Shown: in pieces, positions 38,220-48,826 of the stretch | How the letters are laid out: every line of letters begins with the position of its first letter | Position numbering within the stretch: position 1 is the stretch's first letter | Source of the DNA: Limnohabitans sp. Rim28 | GTDB taxonomy: Bacteria > Pseudomonadota > Gammaproteobacteria > Burkholderiales > Burkholderiaceae_C | Assembly (NCBI RefSeq): GCF_000293865.2 | Contig: NZ_ALKN02000006.1 | Span: forward strand, 166,657 to 230,656 | Length of the DNA stretch: 64,000 nt | Direction: 5' to 3' | Made by a program: the position numbers and the translations under genes | Notes under the pieces: model-generated | Seen by the model: the letters and a program-made list of their open reading frames with translations, nothing else | Told to the model about the DNA's origin: nothing | The model's database searches: none

Positions 38220-39044
38220 TTACTTCTTGCGACGCGACACGATCATGACCTGTGTGCGCTTGTTGTTACGGGTACGGTAGCCCTTGGTGAGGTTGCCCCA
38301 CGGGTCTACTGCATGACGGCCTTCGCCGGTACGGCCTTCGCCACCACCGTGCGGGTGATCCACAGGGTTCATGGCCACGCCACGGACCGTTGGGCGGATA
38401 CCCATCCAGCGTTTGACACCGGCCTTGCCCAACTGGCGCAGGCTGTGCTCTTCGTTGGCGACTTCACCAATGGTTGCGCGGCACTCGATGTGGATCTTGC
38501 GAACTTCACCCGAGCGCATGCGCACCTGAGCGTAGATGCCTTCACGAGCCAGCAAGGTTGCCGAAGCACCTGCCGAGCGAGCGATCTGAGCACCAGCACC
38601 GGGCTTGAGCTCGATGCAATGGATGGTCGAACCCACGGGGATGTTGCGGATCGGCAAGGTGTTACCAGCACGGATCGGGGCTTCTGCACCCGACATCAAG
38701 GTGGCACCGGCTTCAATGCCACGGGGGGCAATGATGTAACGGCGCTCGCCATCGGCGTAGCACAGCAAAGCAATGTGCGCAGTACGGTTGGGGTCGTACT
38801 CGATGCGCTCGACTTTCGCCGGGATCGCGTCTTTGTTGCGCTTGAAATCGACCACGCGGTAGTGGTGCTTGTGACCACCGCCTTTGTGGCGTGTTGTGAT
38901 GTGACCGTTGTTGTTGCGGCCAGATTTTTGGTGCTGGGGTTCCAGCAAGGGCGCGTAGCCTTCACCTTTGTGCAGGTGGTCACGCGTGACTTTCACCACG
39001 CCACGACGGCCTGGTGATGTCGGTTTGATCTTGATGACAGCCAT
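38220..39044 (-). CDS. rplB: 50S ribosomal protein L2
   Basis: This 274-residue protein has the RNA-binding OB domain and SH3-like domain, and the peptidyl-transferase-proximal motif [19 protein letters not shown]. It lies two bases after rplW. Confidence 0.98.
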   Translation of the reverse strand: MAVIKIKPTSPGRRGVVKVTRDHLHKGEGYAPLLEPQHQKSGRNNNGHITTRHKGGGHKHHYRVVDFKRNKDAIPAKVERIEYDPNRTAHIALLCYADGERRYIIAPRGIEAGATLMSGAEAPIRAGNTLPIRNIPVGSTIHCIELKPGAGAQIARSAGASATLLAREGIYAQVRMRSGEVRKIHIECRATIGEVANEEHSLRQLGKAGVKRWMGIRPTVRGVAMNPVDHPHGGGEGRTGEGRHAVDPWGNLTKGYRTRNNKRTQVMIVSRRKK

Positions 39045-39046
39045 GA

Positions 39047-39361
39047 TTACGCGGCCTCCCCAGACAGGTTCAGCTCTTGACCTGGTTGCAGCGTGACATA
39101 GGCTTTGCGAATGTTGTCGCGACGGCCGATGTTTTTGCCAAAACGCTTGGTCTTGCCCTTGGTATTCACCACAGAAACGCCCTTGACCTCAACCTTGAAC
39201 ATCAACTCCACGGCGGCTTTGATTTCAGGCTTGGTCGCGTCCTGCAGCACTTTGAATGTCACAGCATTGGACTTTTCAGCAACCATGGTGGCCTTTTCGG
39301 ACACGATGGGAGCCACCAACACGGACATCAGACGACCTTCGTCGAACTTCACGGCGCTCAT
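39047..39361 (-). CDS. rplW: 50S ribosomal protein L23
   Basis: This 104-residue protein has [17 protein letters not shown] and [22 protein letters not shown]. It docks trigger factor and SRP at the tunnel exit. Its start overlaps the rplD stop by four bases. Confidence 0.97.
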   Translation of the reverse strand: MSAVKFDEGRLMSVLVAPIVSEKATMVAEKSNAVTFKVLQDATKPEIKAAVELMFKVEVKGVSVVNTKGKTKRFGKNIGRRDNIRKAYVTLQPGQELNLSGEAA

Positions 39362-39978
39362 GCAAACATCTCCTTGAGTTTGTCCATGGCACCTTTGGTC
39401 ACGAGGACTTTCTTGAAGTTCACCAAAGACACGGGATCGGCGTAACGCGGCTCAACAATCAGAATGTTGATCAGGTTGCGCGATGCCAAGTACAGGTTTT
39501 CGTCGACTTCGTCGGCGATCACCAGCACGTTGTCGAGACTCATGGCCTTGAACTTGGCAGCGAGCTGCTTGGTTTTGGGCGTCTCAACTTTGAAGGAATC
39601 CACCACCGCCAGACGGCCTTCGCGGGCCAACTGAGAGAAGATCGAAGCCATACCAGCGCGGTACATCTTCTTGTTGATCTTCTGTGTGAAGTTTTCGTCG
39701 GGCATGTTCGGGAAAATCCGACCACCGCCACGCCACAAAGGCGAAGAGGTCATACCGGCACGAGCGCGACCAGTGCCTTTTTGTTTGAAAGGCTTCTTGG
39801 TGGAGTGGTGAACTTGTTCACGGTCCTTTTGGGCGCGGGTACCTTGACGTGCATTGGCCTGATAAGCCACCACGATTTGGTGGATCAGGGCTTCGTTGTA
39901 TTCACGACCGAAGACTGTCTCGGGCGCATCCACTTTGGAAGCGGCTTGACCTTGGTCGTTCAGGAGTTCGAGCTGCAT
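39358..39978 (-). CDS. rplD: 50S ribosomal protein L4
   Basis: This 206-residue protein has the tunnel loop [21 protein letters not shown] and the C-terminal [18 protein letters not shown]. In E. coli L4 represses the S10 operon through a leader before rpsJ, and here a promoter and hairpin lie before rplC instead (see 40719-40774). Its ATG shares one base with the rplC stop. Confidence 0.97.
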   Translation of the reverse strand: MQLELLNDQGQAASKVDAPETVFGREYNEALIHQIVVAYQANARQGTRAQKDREQVHHSTKKPFKQKGTGRARAGMTSSPLWRGGGRIFPNMPDENFTQKINKKMYRAGMASIFSQLAREGRLAVVDSFKVETPKTKQLAAKFKAMSLDNVLVIADEVDENLYLASRNLINILIVEPRYADPVSLVNFKKVLVTKGAMDKLKEMFA

Positions 39979-40643
39979 CAGTTCACTCCTTTGACTTTGA
40001 TGGCGGGACGCACAGTCACGAAGCCACCCTTGGAGCCAGGAATGGCACCTTTGACCATCAACAGGCCACGGGCTTCGTCAACACGGACAACGGCGAGGTT
40101 CTGCGTGGTGCAGGTCACATCACCACGGTGGCCGGACATTTTCTTGCCAGGGAACACGCGGCCAGGATCCTGGGCCATCGAAATCGAACCGGGCACGTTG
40201 TGCGAACGGCTGTTACCGTGCGATGCGCGCTGCGATTTGAAGTTGTGACGCTTGATCGTGCCGGTGAAGCCTTTACCGATGGAGGTGCCTTGCACGTCCA
40301 CTTTTTGGCCCACTGCGAACACGGCAGCCACGGGCACAGCAGCGCCTGCGGCGTACTGGGCGGCCGTGTCGGCGGTCACGCGGAATTCTTGAATGATTTC
40401 ACCGGCTTCAACACCGGCTTTGGCCAGGTGACCAGCGATGGGCTTGGTCACGCGCGATGCCTTACGGGCACCAAATGTCACCTGCAGGGCGACATAGCCG
40501 TCGTTCTCTTGGGTTTTGACCTGGGATACACGGTTGTTAGAAACATCCAGCACTGTGACAGGAACGGAATCCCCATCATCAGTGAACAGACGCATCATGC
40601 CCACCTTGCGACCCAGCAACCCGAGGGAGTTGCTCAGACTCAT
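39978..40643 (-). CDS. rplC: 50S ribosomal protein L3
   Basis: This 221-residue protein starts [20 protein letters not shown] and has [16 protein letters not shown] with the Gln/Ser site and [12 protein letters not shown]. It is the first gene after an internal promoter, 183 bases downstream of rpsJ. Confidence 0.97.
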   Translation of the reverse strand: MSLSNSLGLLGRKVGMMRLFTDDGDSVPVTVLDVSNNRVSQVKTQENDGYVALQVTFGARKASRVTKPIAGHLAKAGVEAGEIIQEFRVTADTAAQYAAGAAVPVAAVFAVGQKVDVQGTSIGKGFTGTIKRHNFKSQRASHGNSRSHNVPGSISMAQDPGRVFPGKKMSGHRGDVTCTTQNLAVVRVDEARGLLMVKGAIPGSKGGFVTVRPAIKVKGVN

Positions 40644-40718
40644 TGTTTTCTCCAAAACTTCCACCGTGCCCACTTCAATTGGCAGCCACGTTTGGTGTGT
40701 GAAAGACTGTTAATAAAT

Positions 40719-40739
40719 CTCACCCCAAATTGAGGTGAG
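40719..40739 (-). promoter_or_regulatory. Hairpin at the predicted 5' end of the rplC transcript
   Basis: On the minus strand CTCACC pairs with GGTGAG around a short loop, starting at about the predicted start site (40739). It may be a stabilising or regulatory leader element. Confidence 0.55.
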
Positions 40740-40745
40740 CCTGAA

Positions 40746-40774
40746 ATTATAGCCCGACTCGCCATTTCTGGCAA
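40746..40774 (-). promoter_or_regulatory. sigma70 promoter between rpsJ and rplC
   Basis: TTGCCA (complement 40769-40774) and a perfect TATAAT (complement 40746-40751) are separated by 17 bases. It should drive rplC and the following genes; the leader would be about 95 bases. Confidence 0.82.
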
Positions 40775-40826
40775 ATCAGGCCTTGTTTCAAGTGTTTGGA
40801 TGGCTTTTCAACCACCCCAAAATGCA

Positions 40827-41141
40827 TTACTGCAGTTTGATTTCGACGTCCACGCCAGCGGGCAGATCGAGTTTCATCAGGGCGTCCACAGTCTTGTCTG
40901 TGGGGTCCACGATGTCCATCAAACGCTGGTGCGTGCGGATTTCGAGCTGATCACGGCTGGTCTTGTTGACGTGCGGTGAACGCAGGATGTCAAAACGCTT
41001 CATGCGCGTTGGCAAAGGCACGGGGCCCTTGACAATCGCGCCGGTGCGCTTGGCGGTGTCAACGATCTCGGCAGCGGACTGGTCGATCAGTTTGTAGTCA
41101 AACGCTTTCAGGCGGATGCGGATTTTTTGCTTGGATGACAT
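40827..41141 (-). CDS. rpsJ: 30S ribosomal protein S10
   Basis: This 104-residue protein, also NusE, has [28 protein letters not shown] and the long loop [25 protein letters not shown]. It follows tuf by 75 bases and precedes rplC by 183. Confidence 0.98.
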   Translation of the reverse strand: MSSKQKIRIRLKAFDYKLIDQSAAEIVDTAKRTGAIVKGPVPLPTRMKRFDILRSPHVNKTSRDQLEIRTHQRLMDIVDPTDKTVDALMKLDLPAGVDVEIKLQ

Positions 41142-41176
41142 GTCAATTCCTTGTGGTGAGTTTCTGCTTGCTGCAA

Positions 41177-41197
41177 CGCAAAGGCGAAGCCTTTGCG
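41177..41197 (-). other. Strong hairpin between tuf and rpsJ
   Basis: CGCAAAGGC and GCCTTTGCG form a perfect 9-bp stem with a 3-base loop, 19 bases after the tuf stop. No T-run follows, so it is more likely an RNA-processing or stability element than an intrinsic terminator. Confidence 0.55.
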
Positions 41198-41216
41198 CTG
41201 CTGCGCCACAAAAGAA

Positions 41217-42407
41217 TTAAGCAAGAATCTTGGCAACAACGCCAGCGCCAACCGTGCGGCCACCTTCGCGGATGGCAAAGCGCAAGCCTTCTTCCATCGC
41301 AATGGGGTTGATCAACTTCACAGTGATCGACACGTTGTCACCCGGCATCACCATCTCTTTGCCTTCTGGCAATTCGATCGCGCCTGTCACGTCCGTCGTA
41401 CGGAAGTAAAACTGAGGACGGTAGTTGTTGAAGAAAGGCGTGTGACGGCCACCTTCGTCTTTGGACAAAACATAGATCTCGCCCGTGAAGTGGGTGTGCG
41501 GCTTGATCGAGCCGGGCTTGCACAGCACTTGGCCGCGCTCGACGTCTTCGCGCTTGGTGCCGCGCAGCAAGATACCGACGTTGTCACCGGCTTGACCTTG
41601 GTCCAGCAGCTTGCGGAACATCTCAACGCCCGTGCAAGTGGTCTTGACGGTGTCTTTGATACCCACGATTTCGATTTCTTCGCCGACTTTGACGATACCG
41701 CGCTCGATACGGCCGGTCACCACAGTGCCGCGACCCGAGATGGAGAACACGTCTTCCACGGGCATCAAGAATGCGCCGTCCACTGCACGCTCAGGTGTAG
41801 GGATGTAGTTGTCAAGGGCATCGGCCAGCTTCATGATGGCTTCTTCACCCAATGGGCCCTTGTCGCCCTCGAGGGCCAGCTTGGCTGAACCTTGGATGAT
41901 CGGGGTGTCGTCGCCTGGGAAGTCGTACTTGGACAGCAACTCGCGCACTTCCATCTCGACCAGTTCCAACAACTCAGCGTCGTCCACCATGTCGCACTTG
42001 TTCAGGAACACGATGATGTAAGGCACGCCCACTTGACGGGCCAACAAGATGTGCTCACGGGTCTGGGGCATAGGGCCGTCAGCAGCAGAGCACACCAAAA
42101 TGGCGCCGTCCATCTGGGCAGCACCCGTGATCATGTTCTTCACATAGTCAGCGTGGCCAGGGCAGTCCACGTGGGCGTAGTGACGGTTGGCCGTCTCGTA
42201 CTCCACGTGGGCGGTGTTGATCGTGATACCACGGGCTTTTTCTTCGGGGGCAGCGTCGATCTGGTCGTACGCCTTGGCAGAACCGCCGAACTTCTGAGCC
42301 AACACGGTCGTGATGGCAGCAGTCAGGGTGGTCTTACCGTGGTCAACGTGACCGATGGTGCCCACGTTCACGTGGGGTTTGGTCCGTTCGAATTTCTCTT
42401 TTGCCAT
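41217..42407 (-). CDS. tuf: Elongation factor Tu
   Basis: The 396-residue GTPase carries aminoacyl-tRNA to the ribosome. G1 is GHVDHGKT, G3 DCPGHADY, G4 NKCD; domains 2 and 3 are complete. GGAG precedes the start. Three tRNA genes lie directly upstream on the same strand, as at a tufB locus, but rpsJ follows as at a tufA locus. Confidence 0.98.
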   Translation of the reverse strand: MAKEKFERTKPHVNVGTIGHVDHGKTTLTAAITTVLAQKFGGSAKAYDQIDAAPEEKARGITINTAHVEYETANRHYAHVDCPGHADYVKNMITGAAQMDGAILVCSAADGPMPQTREHILLARQVGVPYIIVFLNKCDMVDDAELLELVEMEVRELLSKYDFPGDDTPIIQGSAKLALEGDKGPLGEEAIMKLADALDNYIPTPERAVDGAFLMPVEDVFSISGRGTVVTGRIERGIVKVGEEIEIVGIKDTVKTTCTGVEMFRKLLDQGQAGDNVGILLRGTKREDVERGQVLCKPGSIKPHTHFTGEIYVLSKDEGGRHTPFFNNYRPQFYFRTTDVTGAIELPEGKEMVMPGDNVSITVKLINPIAMEEGLRFAIREGGRTVGAGVVAKILA

Positions 42408-42480
42408 ATCTTCAACTCCGAAAAGTAGTGGTCAACAACCAAGACAGAGGGCGCACAACTTGCATTGCGCGCCCCAAAAC

Positions 42481-42555
<75 letters not shown>

Positions 42556-42583
42556 GAAACTTCTGACAAACTCACCGGCAAAT

Positions 42584-42657
42584 TGGAGCGGGAAACGGGA
42601 ATCGAACCCGTGTCATTAGCTTGGAAGGCTAAGGTTCTACCATTAAACTACTCCCGC
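42584..42657 (-). tRNA. tRNA-Gly (anticodon TCC)
   Basis: This 74-base cloverleaf includes CCA. The acceptor stem is GCGGGAG, the anticodon arm TTAGC-CTTCCAA-GCTAA gives TCC, and the T-arm contains GTTCGATTC. Confidence 0.95.
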
Positions 42658-42742
42658 ACTGATTGCACCGCACGAGTGGATGCGATGCCAATGCTTGGAA
42701 CCATTTCCAATTGCTCAATCAAGCCGACTTTCGCCAGTTTGC

Positions 42743-42828
42743 TGGTGGAGGAGACTGGATTCGAACCAGTGTAGGCGTAAGCCAACAGATTTACAGTCTG
42801 CCCCCTTTAGCCACTCGGGCACCCCTCC
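42743..42828 (-). tRNA. tRNA-Tyr (anticodon GTA)
   Basis: This 86-base class II tRNA has a long variable arm. The anticodon arm CAGA-CTGTAAA-TCTG gives GTA and CCA is encoded. It is the first of the Tyr-Gly-Thr-tuf series. Confidence 0.95.
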
Positions 42829-42843
42829 AGAAGCGAGTCTTAG

Positions 42844-42873
42844 ATTATGCCATCTTTTTGTGACTGAGCGCAA
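42844..42873 (-). promoter_or_regulatory. sigma70 promoter of the tRNA-tuf operon
   Basis: TTGCGC (complement 42868-42873) and CATAAT (complement 42844-42849) are 18 bases apart. The start site would lie a few bases before the mature tRNA-Tyr. Confidence 0.65.
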
Positions 42874-42889
42874 GATCACGCCGAACTTT

Positions 42890-43660
42890 TCACCAAGCGA
42901 TGGCGTTTCTACCGATTTGCGCTGCAAAAAGCTGGGCGCTGGCGAAATGCCCGCAACCTATAAATGGCAAGGGCTGGCGCATGGCCGACAGTGGCGAGGG
43001 GTGATTGGCCTGAAGGATCAAATGTTTTGACGAGCCCGGGACCGCATCCAGTATTTTTTTCTTGGCTTGCGCATGGGCGCCCCACAACATGAACACGACG
43101 GGCCTGGGGCTTTGGGCCACAGCGGTGGTCAAGGCATCGGTCAACACCTCCCAGCCCCAACCGGCGTGGCTGCCCGCCTGGCCCGCCTCCACAGTCAAAC
43201 AGGTGTTGAGCAGCAAAACGCCCTGCTGGGCCCAGCGCACCAGCGACCCGTCAGCGGAGGGTGGCACACCAAGGCTCTGCTGAAGCTCCTTGAAGATGTT
43301 GCGCAAACTGGGGGGAATGCGCACCCCGGGTGCCACCGAAAAAGCCAAGCCATGCGCCTGGCCCGGACCATGGTAAGGGTCTTGTCCCAGTATGACGACA
43401 CGGACTTGGTCCAGGGGCGTCAAGCTCAAGGCCTTGAAAGGCTCTGCGGGGTAAATGGTTTGCCCCGCCGACAAAGCCTGGAGAAGGCGCGAGGACAAAG
43501 CCCGTCCAGACTCACTGCCCAAGAAGCCCTGCACGAGCGGGCCCCAGCCCGCATCCAACGCCGAGAGGTCTGGCGGCCAGTGGGCCAATCGATCGCCCCC
43601 CAGGGGGGCCAAGGGGGAATCCCCCAGATCCAGCGATTGCTGGGCCACGCCGATGGGCAT
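42890..43660 (-). CDS. ung: Uracil-DNA glycosylase
   Basis: The 256-residue enzyme removes uracil from DNA. The catalytic Asp94 is in LGQDPYHGPGQAHGLAFSV and the His motif is NHPSPLSA; GVLLLNTCLTVEAGQAGSHAGWGWE holds the uracil-binding Asn. The conserved second half ends FIGCGHFASAQLF. Its ATG shares a base with the trpC stop (TGATG), so it is the last gene of the trp operon. The first 30 residues before PPDLSALDAGW are an N-terminal extension. Confidence 0.94.
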   Translation of the reverse strand: MPIGVAQQSLDLGDSPLAPLGGDRLAHWPPDLSALDAGWGPLVQGFLGSESGRALSSRLLQALSAGQTIYPAEPFKALSLTPLDQVRVVILGQDPYHGPGQAHGLAFSVAPGVRIPPSLRNIFKELQQSLGVPPSADGSLVRWAQQGVLLLNTCLTVEAGQAGSHAGWGWEVLTDALTTAVAQSPRPVVFMLWGAHAQAKKKILDAVPGSSKHLILQANHPSPLSAMRQPLPFIGCGHFASAQLFAAQIGRNAIAW

Positions 43661-44448
43661 CAGGCAAAGAGCTTGGCCAAGGCCTCACCCGGCTCGTCCG
43701 CACGCATGAAGGCCTCGCCCACCAAAAAGGCATGGACCTTGGCCTCGCGCATGCGGCGAACATCGTCGGGCGTTTGAATCCCGCTTTCGGTGACCAACAG
43801 GCGATCGGCAGGCACATCGGGCAACATGTCCAAGGTGGTCTGCAATGACACCTCAAATGTTTTCAAGTTGCGGTTGTTGATGCCGACAAGGCGCGTTTTG
43901 AGTTTCAGTGCACGCTCAAGTTCGGCGCGGTCATGCACTTCGACCAAGACCGCCATGTCCAAGCTGCGGGCTACGGCCTCCATGTCGGCCATCTGGGCAT
44001 CGTCCAAGCAGGCTGCAATGAGCAAAATCGCATCGGCCCCCATGGCGCGGGCTTCATAGATTTGGTAGGCATCGATCATGAAGTCTTTGCGCAACACAGG
44101 CAGGTCGCAACTGGCGCGGGCCTGCTTCAAGAAATCGACGCTGCCCTGAAAAAATTGCTTGTCGGTCAACACCGACAAGCAGGCTGCACCGAATTCGGCA
44201 TAGCTCTGAGCGATATCGGCCGGAATGAACTCGGCCCGCAAAACGCCTTTAGAAGGACTGGCTTTTTTGATTTCTGCGATCACGGCAGCTTGCCCAGCGG
44301 CGATCTTGGCGCGCATGGCGCCTTCAAAGTCTCGGGTCAACACACGGCTTTCGGCATCGGCTCGGACCACATCCAAGGGCTTGTGCCTGAGCGCAGCAGC
44401 CACTTCTTCGCGCTTGACCGCCACAATTTTGTCCAAGATGTCACTCAT
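43660..44448 (-). CDS. trpC: Indole-3-glycerol phosphate synthase
   Basis: This 262-residue TIM barrel converts CdRP to indole-3-glycerol phosphate. It shows [13 protein letters not shown] with catalytic Lys, [23 protein letters not shown], and [12 protein letters not shown]. It is monofunctional (no fused TrpF). It lies 52 bases after trpD. Confidence 0.96.
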   Translation of the reverse strand: MSDILDKIVAVKREEVAAALRHKPLDVVRADAESRVLTRDFEGAMRAKIAAGQAAVIAEIKKASPSKGVLRAEFIPADIAQSYAEFGAACLSVLTDKQFFQGSVDFLKQARASCDLPVLRKDFMIDAYQIYEARAMGADAILLIAACLDDAQMADMEAVARSLDMAVLVEVHDRAELERALKLKTRLVGINNRNLKTFEVSLQTTLDMLPDVPADRLLVTESGIQTPDDVRRMREAKVHAFLVGEAFMRADEPGEALAKLFA

Positions 44449-44500
44449 GATTTGCTTTCTGTCCGAGCTCCGAGGCTCCGAGGGGGGAATTCAAAATGGC

Positions 44501-45529
44501 TCAAGCCGTCTTCTGGCCAAAGGCCACAAACTGCGCCAGCTTGGCCTTGGCCGCGCCCGATTCAATGGCCATCTTGGCGCGTGCGAGTCCGTCGGCGATG
44601 CTGCTGGCCACATTGGCCGCATACAAGGCTGCGCCGGCATTGATCATGACGATGTCACGCGCCGCGCCAGGCTGATTGTCCAACACGCTGCGCAGCATGG
44701 CCATCGACTGCTCAGGTGTATCGACCTTCAGCGCACGGTTGCTGGCCATGGTCAACCCAAAGTCTTCGGGATGGATTTCGTATTCGGTGATCTGGCCGTT
44801 TTTCAATTCGCCCACCAAAGTGGTCGCACCTAAGCTGATCTCGTCCATGCCATCGCGCCCATAGACCACCACCGCGTGTTCAGCGCCCAAACGTTGCAGG
44901 GCGCGCACCTGAATGCCCACCAAATCGGAGTGGAACACGCCCATCAGAATATTGGGCGCGCTGGCGGGATTGGTCAGCGGCCCCAGGATGTTGAACATCG
45001 TGCGCACGCCAAGTTCCTTGCGCACAGGCGCCACGTTTTTCATGGCAGGGTGGTGGTTGGGCGCGAACATGAAGCCAATGCCCACCTCTTCAATCGAGCG
45101 GGCAATTTGCTCAGGCGACAAATGGATGTTGCCACCCAAAGCCTCCACCACATCGGCGCTGCCGGATTTGCTGCTGACGCTGCGGCCACCGTGTTTGGCC
45201 GTTTTGGCGCCCGCGGCAGCGGCCACAAACATGGCGCAAGTCGAGATGTTGAAGGTGTGGGCACCGTCTCCGCCTGTGCCCACGATGTCCACCAAGTGGG
45301 TGGGGTCGGCCACATGCACCTTGGTGGAAAATTCGCGCATCACCTGCGCAGCGGCGGTGATTTCGCCAATGGTCTCTTTTTTAACGCGCAAACCTGTCAG
45401 CAATGAAGCCATCATGACAGGTGACAACTCGCCATTCATGATCATGCGCATGATGTGCAGCATTTCGTCATGAAAAATTTCACGGTGCTCGATGGTGCGC
45501 TGCAGCGCTTCCTGGGGGGTGATGGGCAT
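44501..45529 (-). CDS. trpD: Anthranilate phosphoribosyltransferase
   Basis: From ATG 45529 ([18 protein letters not shown]) the enzyme has 342 residues. The PRPP motif is [18 protein letters not shown], the anthranilate site includes [19 protein letters not shown], and [16 protein letters not shown] is conserved. AGGA lies seven bases before the start. ltaE lies directly upstream. Confidence 0.96.
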   Translation of the reverse strand: MPITPQEALQRTIEHREIFHDEMLHIMRMIMNGELSPVMMASLLTGLRVKKETIGEITAAAQVMREFSTKVHVADPTHLVDIVGTGGDGAHTFNISTCAMFVAAAAGAKTAKHGGRSVSSKSGSADVVEALGGNIHLSPEQIARSIEEVGIGFMFAPNHHPAMKNVAPVRKELGVRTMFNILGPLTNPASAPNILMGVFHSDLVGIQVRALQRLGAEHAVVVYGRDGMDEISLGATTLVGELKNGQITEYEIHPEDFGLTMASNRALKVDTPEQSMAMLRSVLDNQPGAARDIVMINAGAALYAANVASSIADGLARAKMAIESGAAKAKLAQFVAFGQKTA

Positions 45530-45555
45530 GGCTTCGTCCTGGTGGAGATGGGTAT

Positions 45556-46623
45556 TCAGTAAATTCCTGACGGGGATGATCCCGTGCCATTGGCCGCCAA
45601 AGGCTGGGCCATGAAACGGCGAATGCAAGCGATGGCGAAGTCGACGCCTTCAGCGTCCACATCCAGGTGCGTCACAAAACGCAGACCGATCAAACCTGTG
45701 GCCAAAACACCTTGGGCCTTGAGTTCGGCCAACAAAGCAGGGCCTCGGCCATCGGCCACGTCCACAAACACGATGTTGGTTTGCGCAGAACGCACGCTCA
45801 GGCCCGGCAAGCCTTGCAAGCCCTGAGCCAGCCGCTGGGCTAAAACATGGTCATCGGCCAATCGGTCGATGTGGTGGTCCAAGGCGTGCAAAGCGGCAGC
45901 GGCCAAAATGCCAGACTGGCGCATACCGCCACCCAACACCTTGCGCCAACGAAGTGCTTTTTCAATCAGTTCACGAGAGCCACACAAGGCGGAGCCCACC
46001 GGTGCGCCCAAGCCCTTGCTGAAGCACACGGACACGCTGTCGAAGTGGTCCACGATGCGGCGCACGCTGGCCGTGACCGGATCCCCCTCGGCCTGAGCCA
46101 CGGCTGCGTTGAACAGCCGTGCCCCGTCCAGATGCACAGCCAAGCCGTGCTGCCGGGCCAAGGCTGTGGCTTGTGCCAAATAAGCCTGCGACATGGGATG
46201 GCCGTTCCAGGTGTTTTCCAGCGCCAGCAGGCGGGTTCGTGCAAAGTGGCAGTCCATCGGTTTGATGGCTGCAGCGATGTCGGCCAGCGACATTTCGCCC
46301 ACGCTGTTTTGCGCCAGGGGCTGCGGCTGGATGCTGCCCAGCACGGCCGCCCCCCCGCCTTCGTAGCGGTAGGTGTGGGCGTTTTGGCCCACGATGTACT
46401 CGTCGCCCCGGTCGCAATGCGCCATCAAAGCGCAAAGGTTGCTCTGCGTGCCCGTGGGCATGAAGAGGGCCGCTTCTTTGCCAGTGATCTGCGCGATGCG
46501 TTCTTGCAAAGCGTTGACCGTGGGGTCATCGCCAAACACATCGTCGCCCAGAGGCGCGCTCAACATGGCCTGCCGCATGGCGGCGGTGGGCTGGGTTACG
46601 GTGTCGCTGCGCAGGTCAATCAT
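45556..46623 (-). CDS. ltaE: Low-specificity L-threonine aldolase
   Basis: The 355-residue PLP enzyme cleaves threonine/allo-threonine to glycine and acetaldehyde. It has [13 protein letters not shown] at the N-terminus, the PLP-lysine in [15 protein letters not shown], and [15 protein letters not shown] residues in [13 protein letters not shown]. Its ATG overlaps the trpG stop (ATGA), so it is fully part of the trp operon. The biochemical link with tryptophan is not obvious. Confidence 0.93.
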   Translation of the reverse strand: MIDLRSDTVTQPTAAMRQAMLSAPLGDDVFGDDPTVNALQERIAQITGKEAALFMPTGTQSNLCALMAHCDRGDEYIVGQNAHTYRYEGGGAAVLGSIQPQPLAQNSVGEMSLADIAAAIKPMDCHFARTRLLALENTWNGHPMSQAYLAQATALARQHGLAVHLDGARLFNAAVAQAEGDPVTASVRRIVDHFDSVSVCFSKGLGAPVGSALCGSRELIEKALRWRKVLGGGMRQSGILAAAALHALDHHIDRLADDHVLAQRLAQGLQGLPGLSVRSAQTNIVFVDVADGRGPALLAELKAQGVLATGLIGLRFVTHLDVDAEGVDFAIACIRRFMAQPLAANGTGSSPSGIY

Positions 46624-47201
46624 GGCCGCTCCAAAAAGTTCTTGAGCATGGCATGGCCGTGCTCGGTCAAGATGGATTCTGGGTGAAACTGCACGCCTTC
46701 GATGTCCAGTTCGGTGTGGCGCACACCCATGATCTCGCCGTCGTCGGTCCAGGCGGTGACTTTCAGACAAGGCGGGCAAGTGGCCCGCTCAATGGCCAGA
46801 GAGTGGTAGCGGTTCACGGTGAACTGCTGGGGCAGGCCCGCGAATACGCCGTCTTGCGTGGTGCGGATGACACTGGTCTTGCCGTGCATCAATTCCTGCG
46901 CCCGAACGATCTTGCCGCCGAAGGCTGCGCCAATGCTTTGGTGCCCCAGGCAAACGCCCAAAATAGGCAATTGCCCCGAAAAATGTTGAATGGCTGCCAC
47001 CGAAATGCCAGCCTCAGCCGGCGAACACGGCCCGGGCGAGATCACCAAACGGTCCGGCTGACGTGCAGCGATGCCCGCCAAAGTGATCTCGTCGTTGCGA
47101 AAGACTTCAACTTCAGCCCCCAGCTCACCGAAATACTGCACGATGTTGAAGGTGAAAGAGTCGTAGTTGTCGACCATCAGGAGTTTGATTTTTTTCGCCA
47201 T
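46620..47201 (-). CDS. trpG: Anthranilate synthase component II (glutamine amidotransferase)
   Basis: From ATG 47201 ([19 protein letters not shown]) it has 193 residues. The class I amidotransferase triad is visible: Cys in [11 protein letters not shown] and His/Glu in VQFHPES. It supplies ammonia to TrpE, encoded two bases upstream. The HGKTS segment is usual for TrpG/PabA. Confidence 0.96.
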   Translation of the reverse strand: MAKKIKLLMVDNYDSFTFNIVQYFGELGAEVEVFRNDEITLAGIAARQPDRLVISPGPCSPAEAGISVAAIQHFSGQLPILGVCLGHQSIGAAFGGKIVRAQELMHGKTSVIRTTQDGVFAGLPQQFTVNRYHSLAIERATCPPCLKVTAWTDDGEIMGVRHTELDIEGVQFHPESILTEHGHAMLKNFLERP

Positions 47202-47203
47202 GA

Positions 47204-48703
47204 TCACTCCAAGCCTTCTTCGACCAATTCGCTGGCCCGCAACAAGGCACGCGCCTTGTGCTCGGTTTCGCGCCACTCCATTTCGGGCACCGAATCGGCC
47301 ACCACCCCGGCTGCGGCCTGCACGTAAAGCATTTGGTCCTTGATGACCGCAGTGCGAATCGCAATGGCCACGTCCATGTCACCGGCATAACTGATGTAAC
47401 CGCAGGCCCCACCGTAAATGCCGCGCTTGACGGGCTCGAACTGGTCGATCAACTCCATGGCGTGGACTTTGGGCGCGCCCGTCAAGGTGCCCGCCGGGAA
47501 GGTGGCTTTGAGCACGTCCATGTTGCTCATGCCTTTGTTGAGCAGGCCTTCGACGTTGCTCACGATGTGCATGACGTGGCTGTAGCGCTCGACCACAAAG
47601 GCCTCGGTCACTTTGACCGAGCCGATCTGGGCGATGCGGCCAATGTCGTTGCGCGCCAGGTCGATCAGCATCACATGCTCGGCCCGCTCTTTGGGGTCGG
47701 TGATCAACTCTTGCTCGGCGGCCTTGTCTTTTTCGGGGGTAGCGCCGCGTGGGCGTGTGCCCGCCAAAGGGCGGATGATGACTTTGGCGCCTTCTTCGGT
47801 CTGCTCTTGGCGCACCAAAATTTCGGGGCTGGCCCCAACGACATGGAAGTCGCCGAAGTTGTAGAAATACATGTAGGGGCTGGGATTGAGCGACCGCAGC
47901 GCACGGTACAAAGACAAGGGGCTTTCTGTGTAGCGCTTCTTGATGCGCTGACCGACCTGCACCTGCATGAAGTCGCCCCCGGCAATCAGCTCCTTGGCTT
48001 TTTCTACGGCAGCGATGTAATCGGCCTTGGCAAAGTCGCGCTCAGCCGGGTAAGACTGGCTGGGTTTGACCACCGGCGCACTGACCGAGTATTTGAGCTG
48101 CTCTTTCAGATCGCGCAGGCGCTTTTTGGCACCCACATAAGCCTCGGGCGTACCCGGGTCCGCGTAGACGATGAGGTAAAGCTTGCCCGAAAGGTTGTCG
48201 ATCACCGCCAGCTCTTCGCACTGCAGCAGCAAGATGTCGGGCGTGCCCAAAGTGTCTGGCGGACAGGTTTTTTCGAGTTTTTTCTCGATGTACCGCACCG
48301 CGTCATAACCGAAATAGCCTGCCAAACCACCGCAAAAGCGTGGCAAACCGGGTCTCAAGGCCACCTTGAAACGCTTTTGGTACTGGTCGATGAAATCCAG
48401 CGGGTTGCCGGTAGCGGTCTCGGTGATGACCCCGTCTCGCACCACCTCGGTCTTGGCCTCAGCGCCAAATCCGCTGGCGCGCAGCAAAGTGCGGGCGGGC
48501 AAGCCGATGAAGCTGTAGCGCCCAAAACGCTCGCCGCCCACCACCGATTCGAGCAAGAAGCTGTATTGGCCGTTGTCCTTGGTGTGGGCCAGCTTCAGGT
48601 AAAGCGACAGGGGGGTTTCCAGGTCCGCAAAGGCCTCCAGCATGAGGGGAATGCGGTTGTAGCCTTGGCTGGCCAGGCTTTTGAATTCAAGTTCGGTGAT
48701 CAC
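47204..48703 (-). CDS. trpE: Anthranilate synthase component I
   Basis: The 499-residue enzyme converts chorismate to anthranilate. The start is GTG at 48703 ([19 protein letters not shown]), with GGAGG inside a 12-base palindrome upstream. The N-terminal [18 protein letters not shown] includes the Trp feedback region, and the C-terminal chorismate domain contains [18 protein letters not shown] and [16 protein letters not shown]. It is the first gene of the operon. Confidence 0.96.
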   Translation of the reverse strand: MITELEFKSLASQGYNRIPLMLEAFADLETPLSLYLKLAHTKDNGQYSFLLESVVGGERFGRYSFIGLPARTLLRASGFGAEAKTEVVRDGVITETATGNPLDFIDQYQKRFKVALRPGLPRFCGGLAGYFGYDAVRYIEKKLEKTCPPDTLGTPDILLLQCEELAVIDNLSGKLYLIVYADPGTPEAYVGAKKRLRDLKEQLKYSVSAPVVKPSQSYPAERDFAKADYIAAVEKAKELIAGGDFMQVQVGQRIKKRYTESPLSLYRALRSLNPSPYMYFYNFGDFHVVGASPEILVRQEQTEEGAKVIIRPLAGTRPRGATPEKDKAAEQELITDPKERAEHVMLIDLARNDIGRIAQIGSVKVTEAFVVERYSHVMHIVSNVEGLLNKGMSNMDVLKATFPAGTLTGAPKVHAMELIDQFEPVKRGIYGGACGYISYAGDMDVAIAIRTAVIKDQMLYVQAAAGVVADSVPEMEWRETEHKARALLRASELVEEGLE

Positions 48704-48715
48704 AGGCTTAAGCCT
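48704..48715 (-). promoter_or_regulatory. Palindrome covering the trpE ribosome-binding site
   Basis: AGGCTTAAGCCT is a perfect 12-base palindrome directly before the GTG start, and GGAGG on the minus strand (48713-48717) overlaps it. It could act as an operator or a weak RNA hairpin controlling translation. Confidence 0.45.
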
Positions 48716-48730
48716 CCAAAGCGCTCAGCA

Positions 48731-48744
48731 ACCTCGTGCGAGGT
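48731..48744. other. Short hairpin in the trpE leader
   Basis: ACCTC and GAGGT pair around GTGC, about 28 bases before trpE. No U-run follows on the minus strand, so it is not a classical attenuator. Confidence 0.35.
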
Positions 48745-48767
48745 GCTTTTCATTCATCCAGTTGCCC

Positions 48768-48786
48768 CGTCATCTTGCGGATGACG
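48768..48786. other. Hairpin in the gph-trpE intergenic region
   Basis: CGTCATC and GATGACG form a 7-bp stem with a 5-base loop. It lies between the candidate leader peptide and trpE; its function is unknown. Confidence 0.4.
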
Positions 48787-48826
48787 CTGGGCGCGGGTGG
48801 CGGGCAAGGCCGCACGGTCGATGGGG

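Noticed and set aside
48731..48760. Short peptide MNEKHLARGC before trpE as the trp leader
   Set aside because: It contains no Trp codon, so it cannot sense tryptophan by ribosome stalling.
47258..48784. Long plus-strand open frame opposite trpE
   Set aside because: Its peptide is His/Gly/Val-rich without domains, and trpE on the minus strand is a complete known gene.
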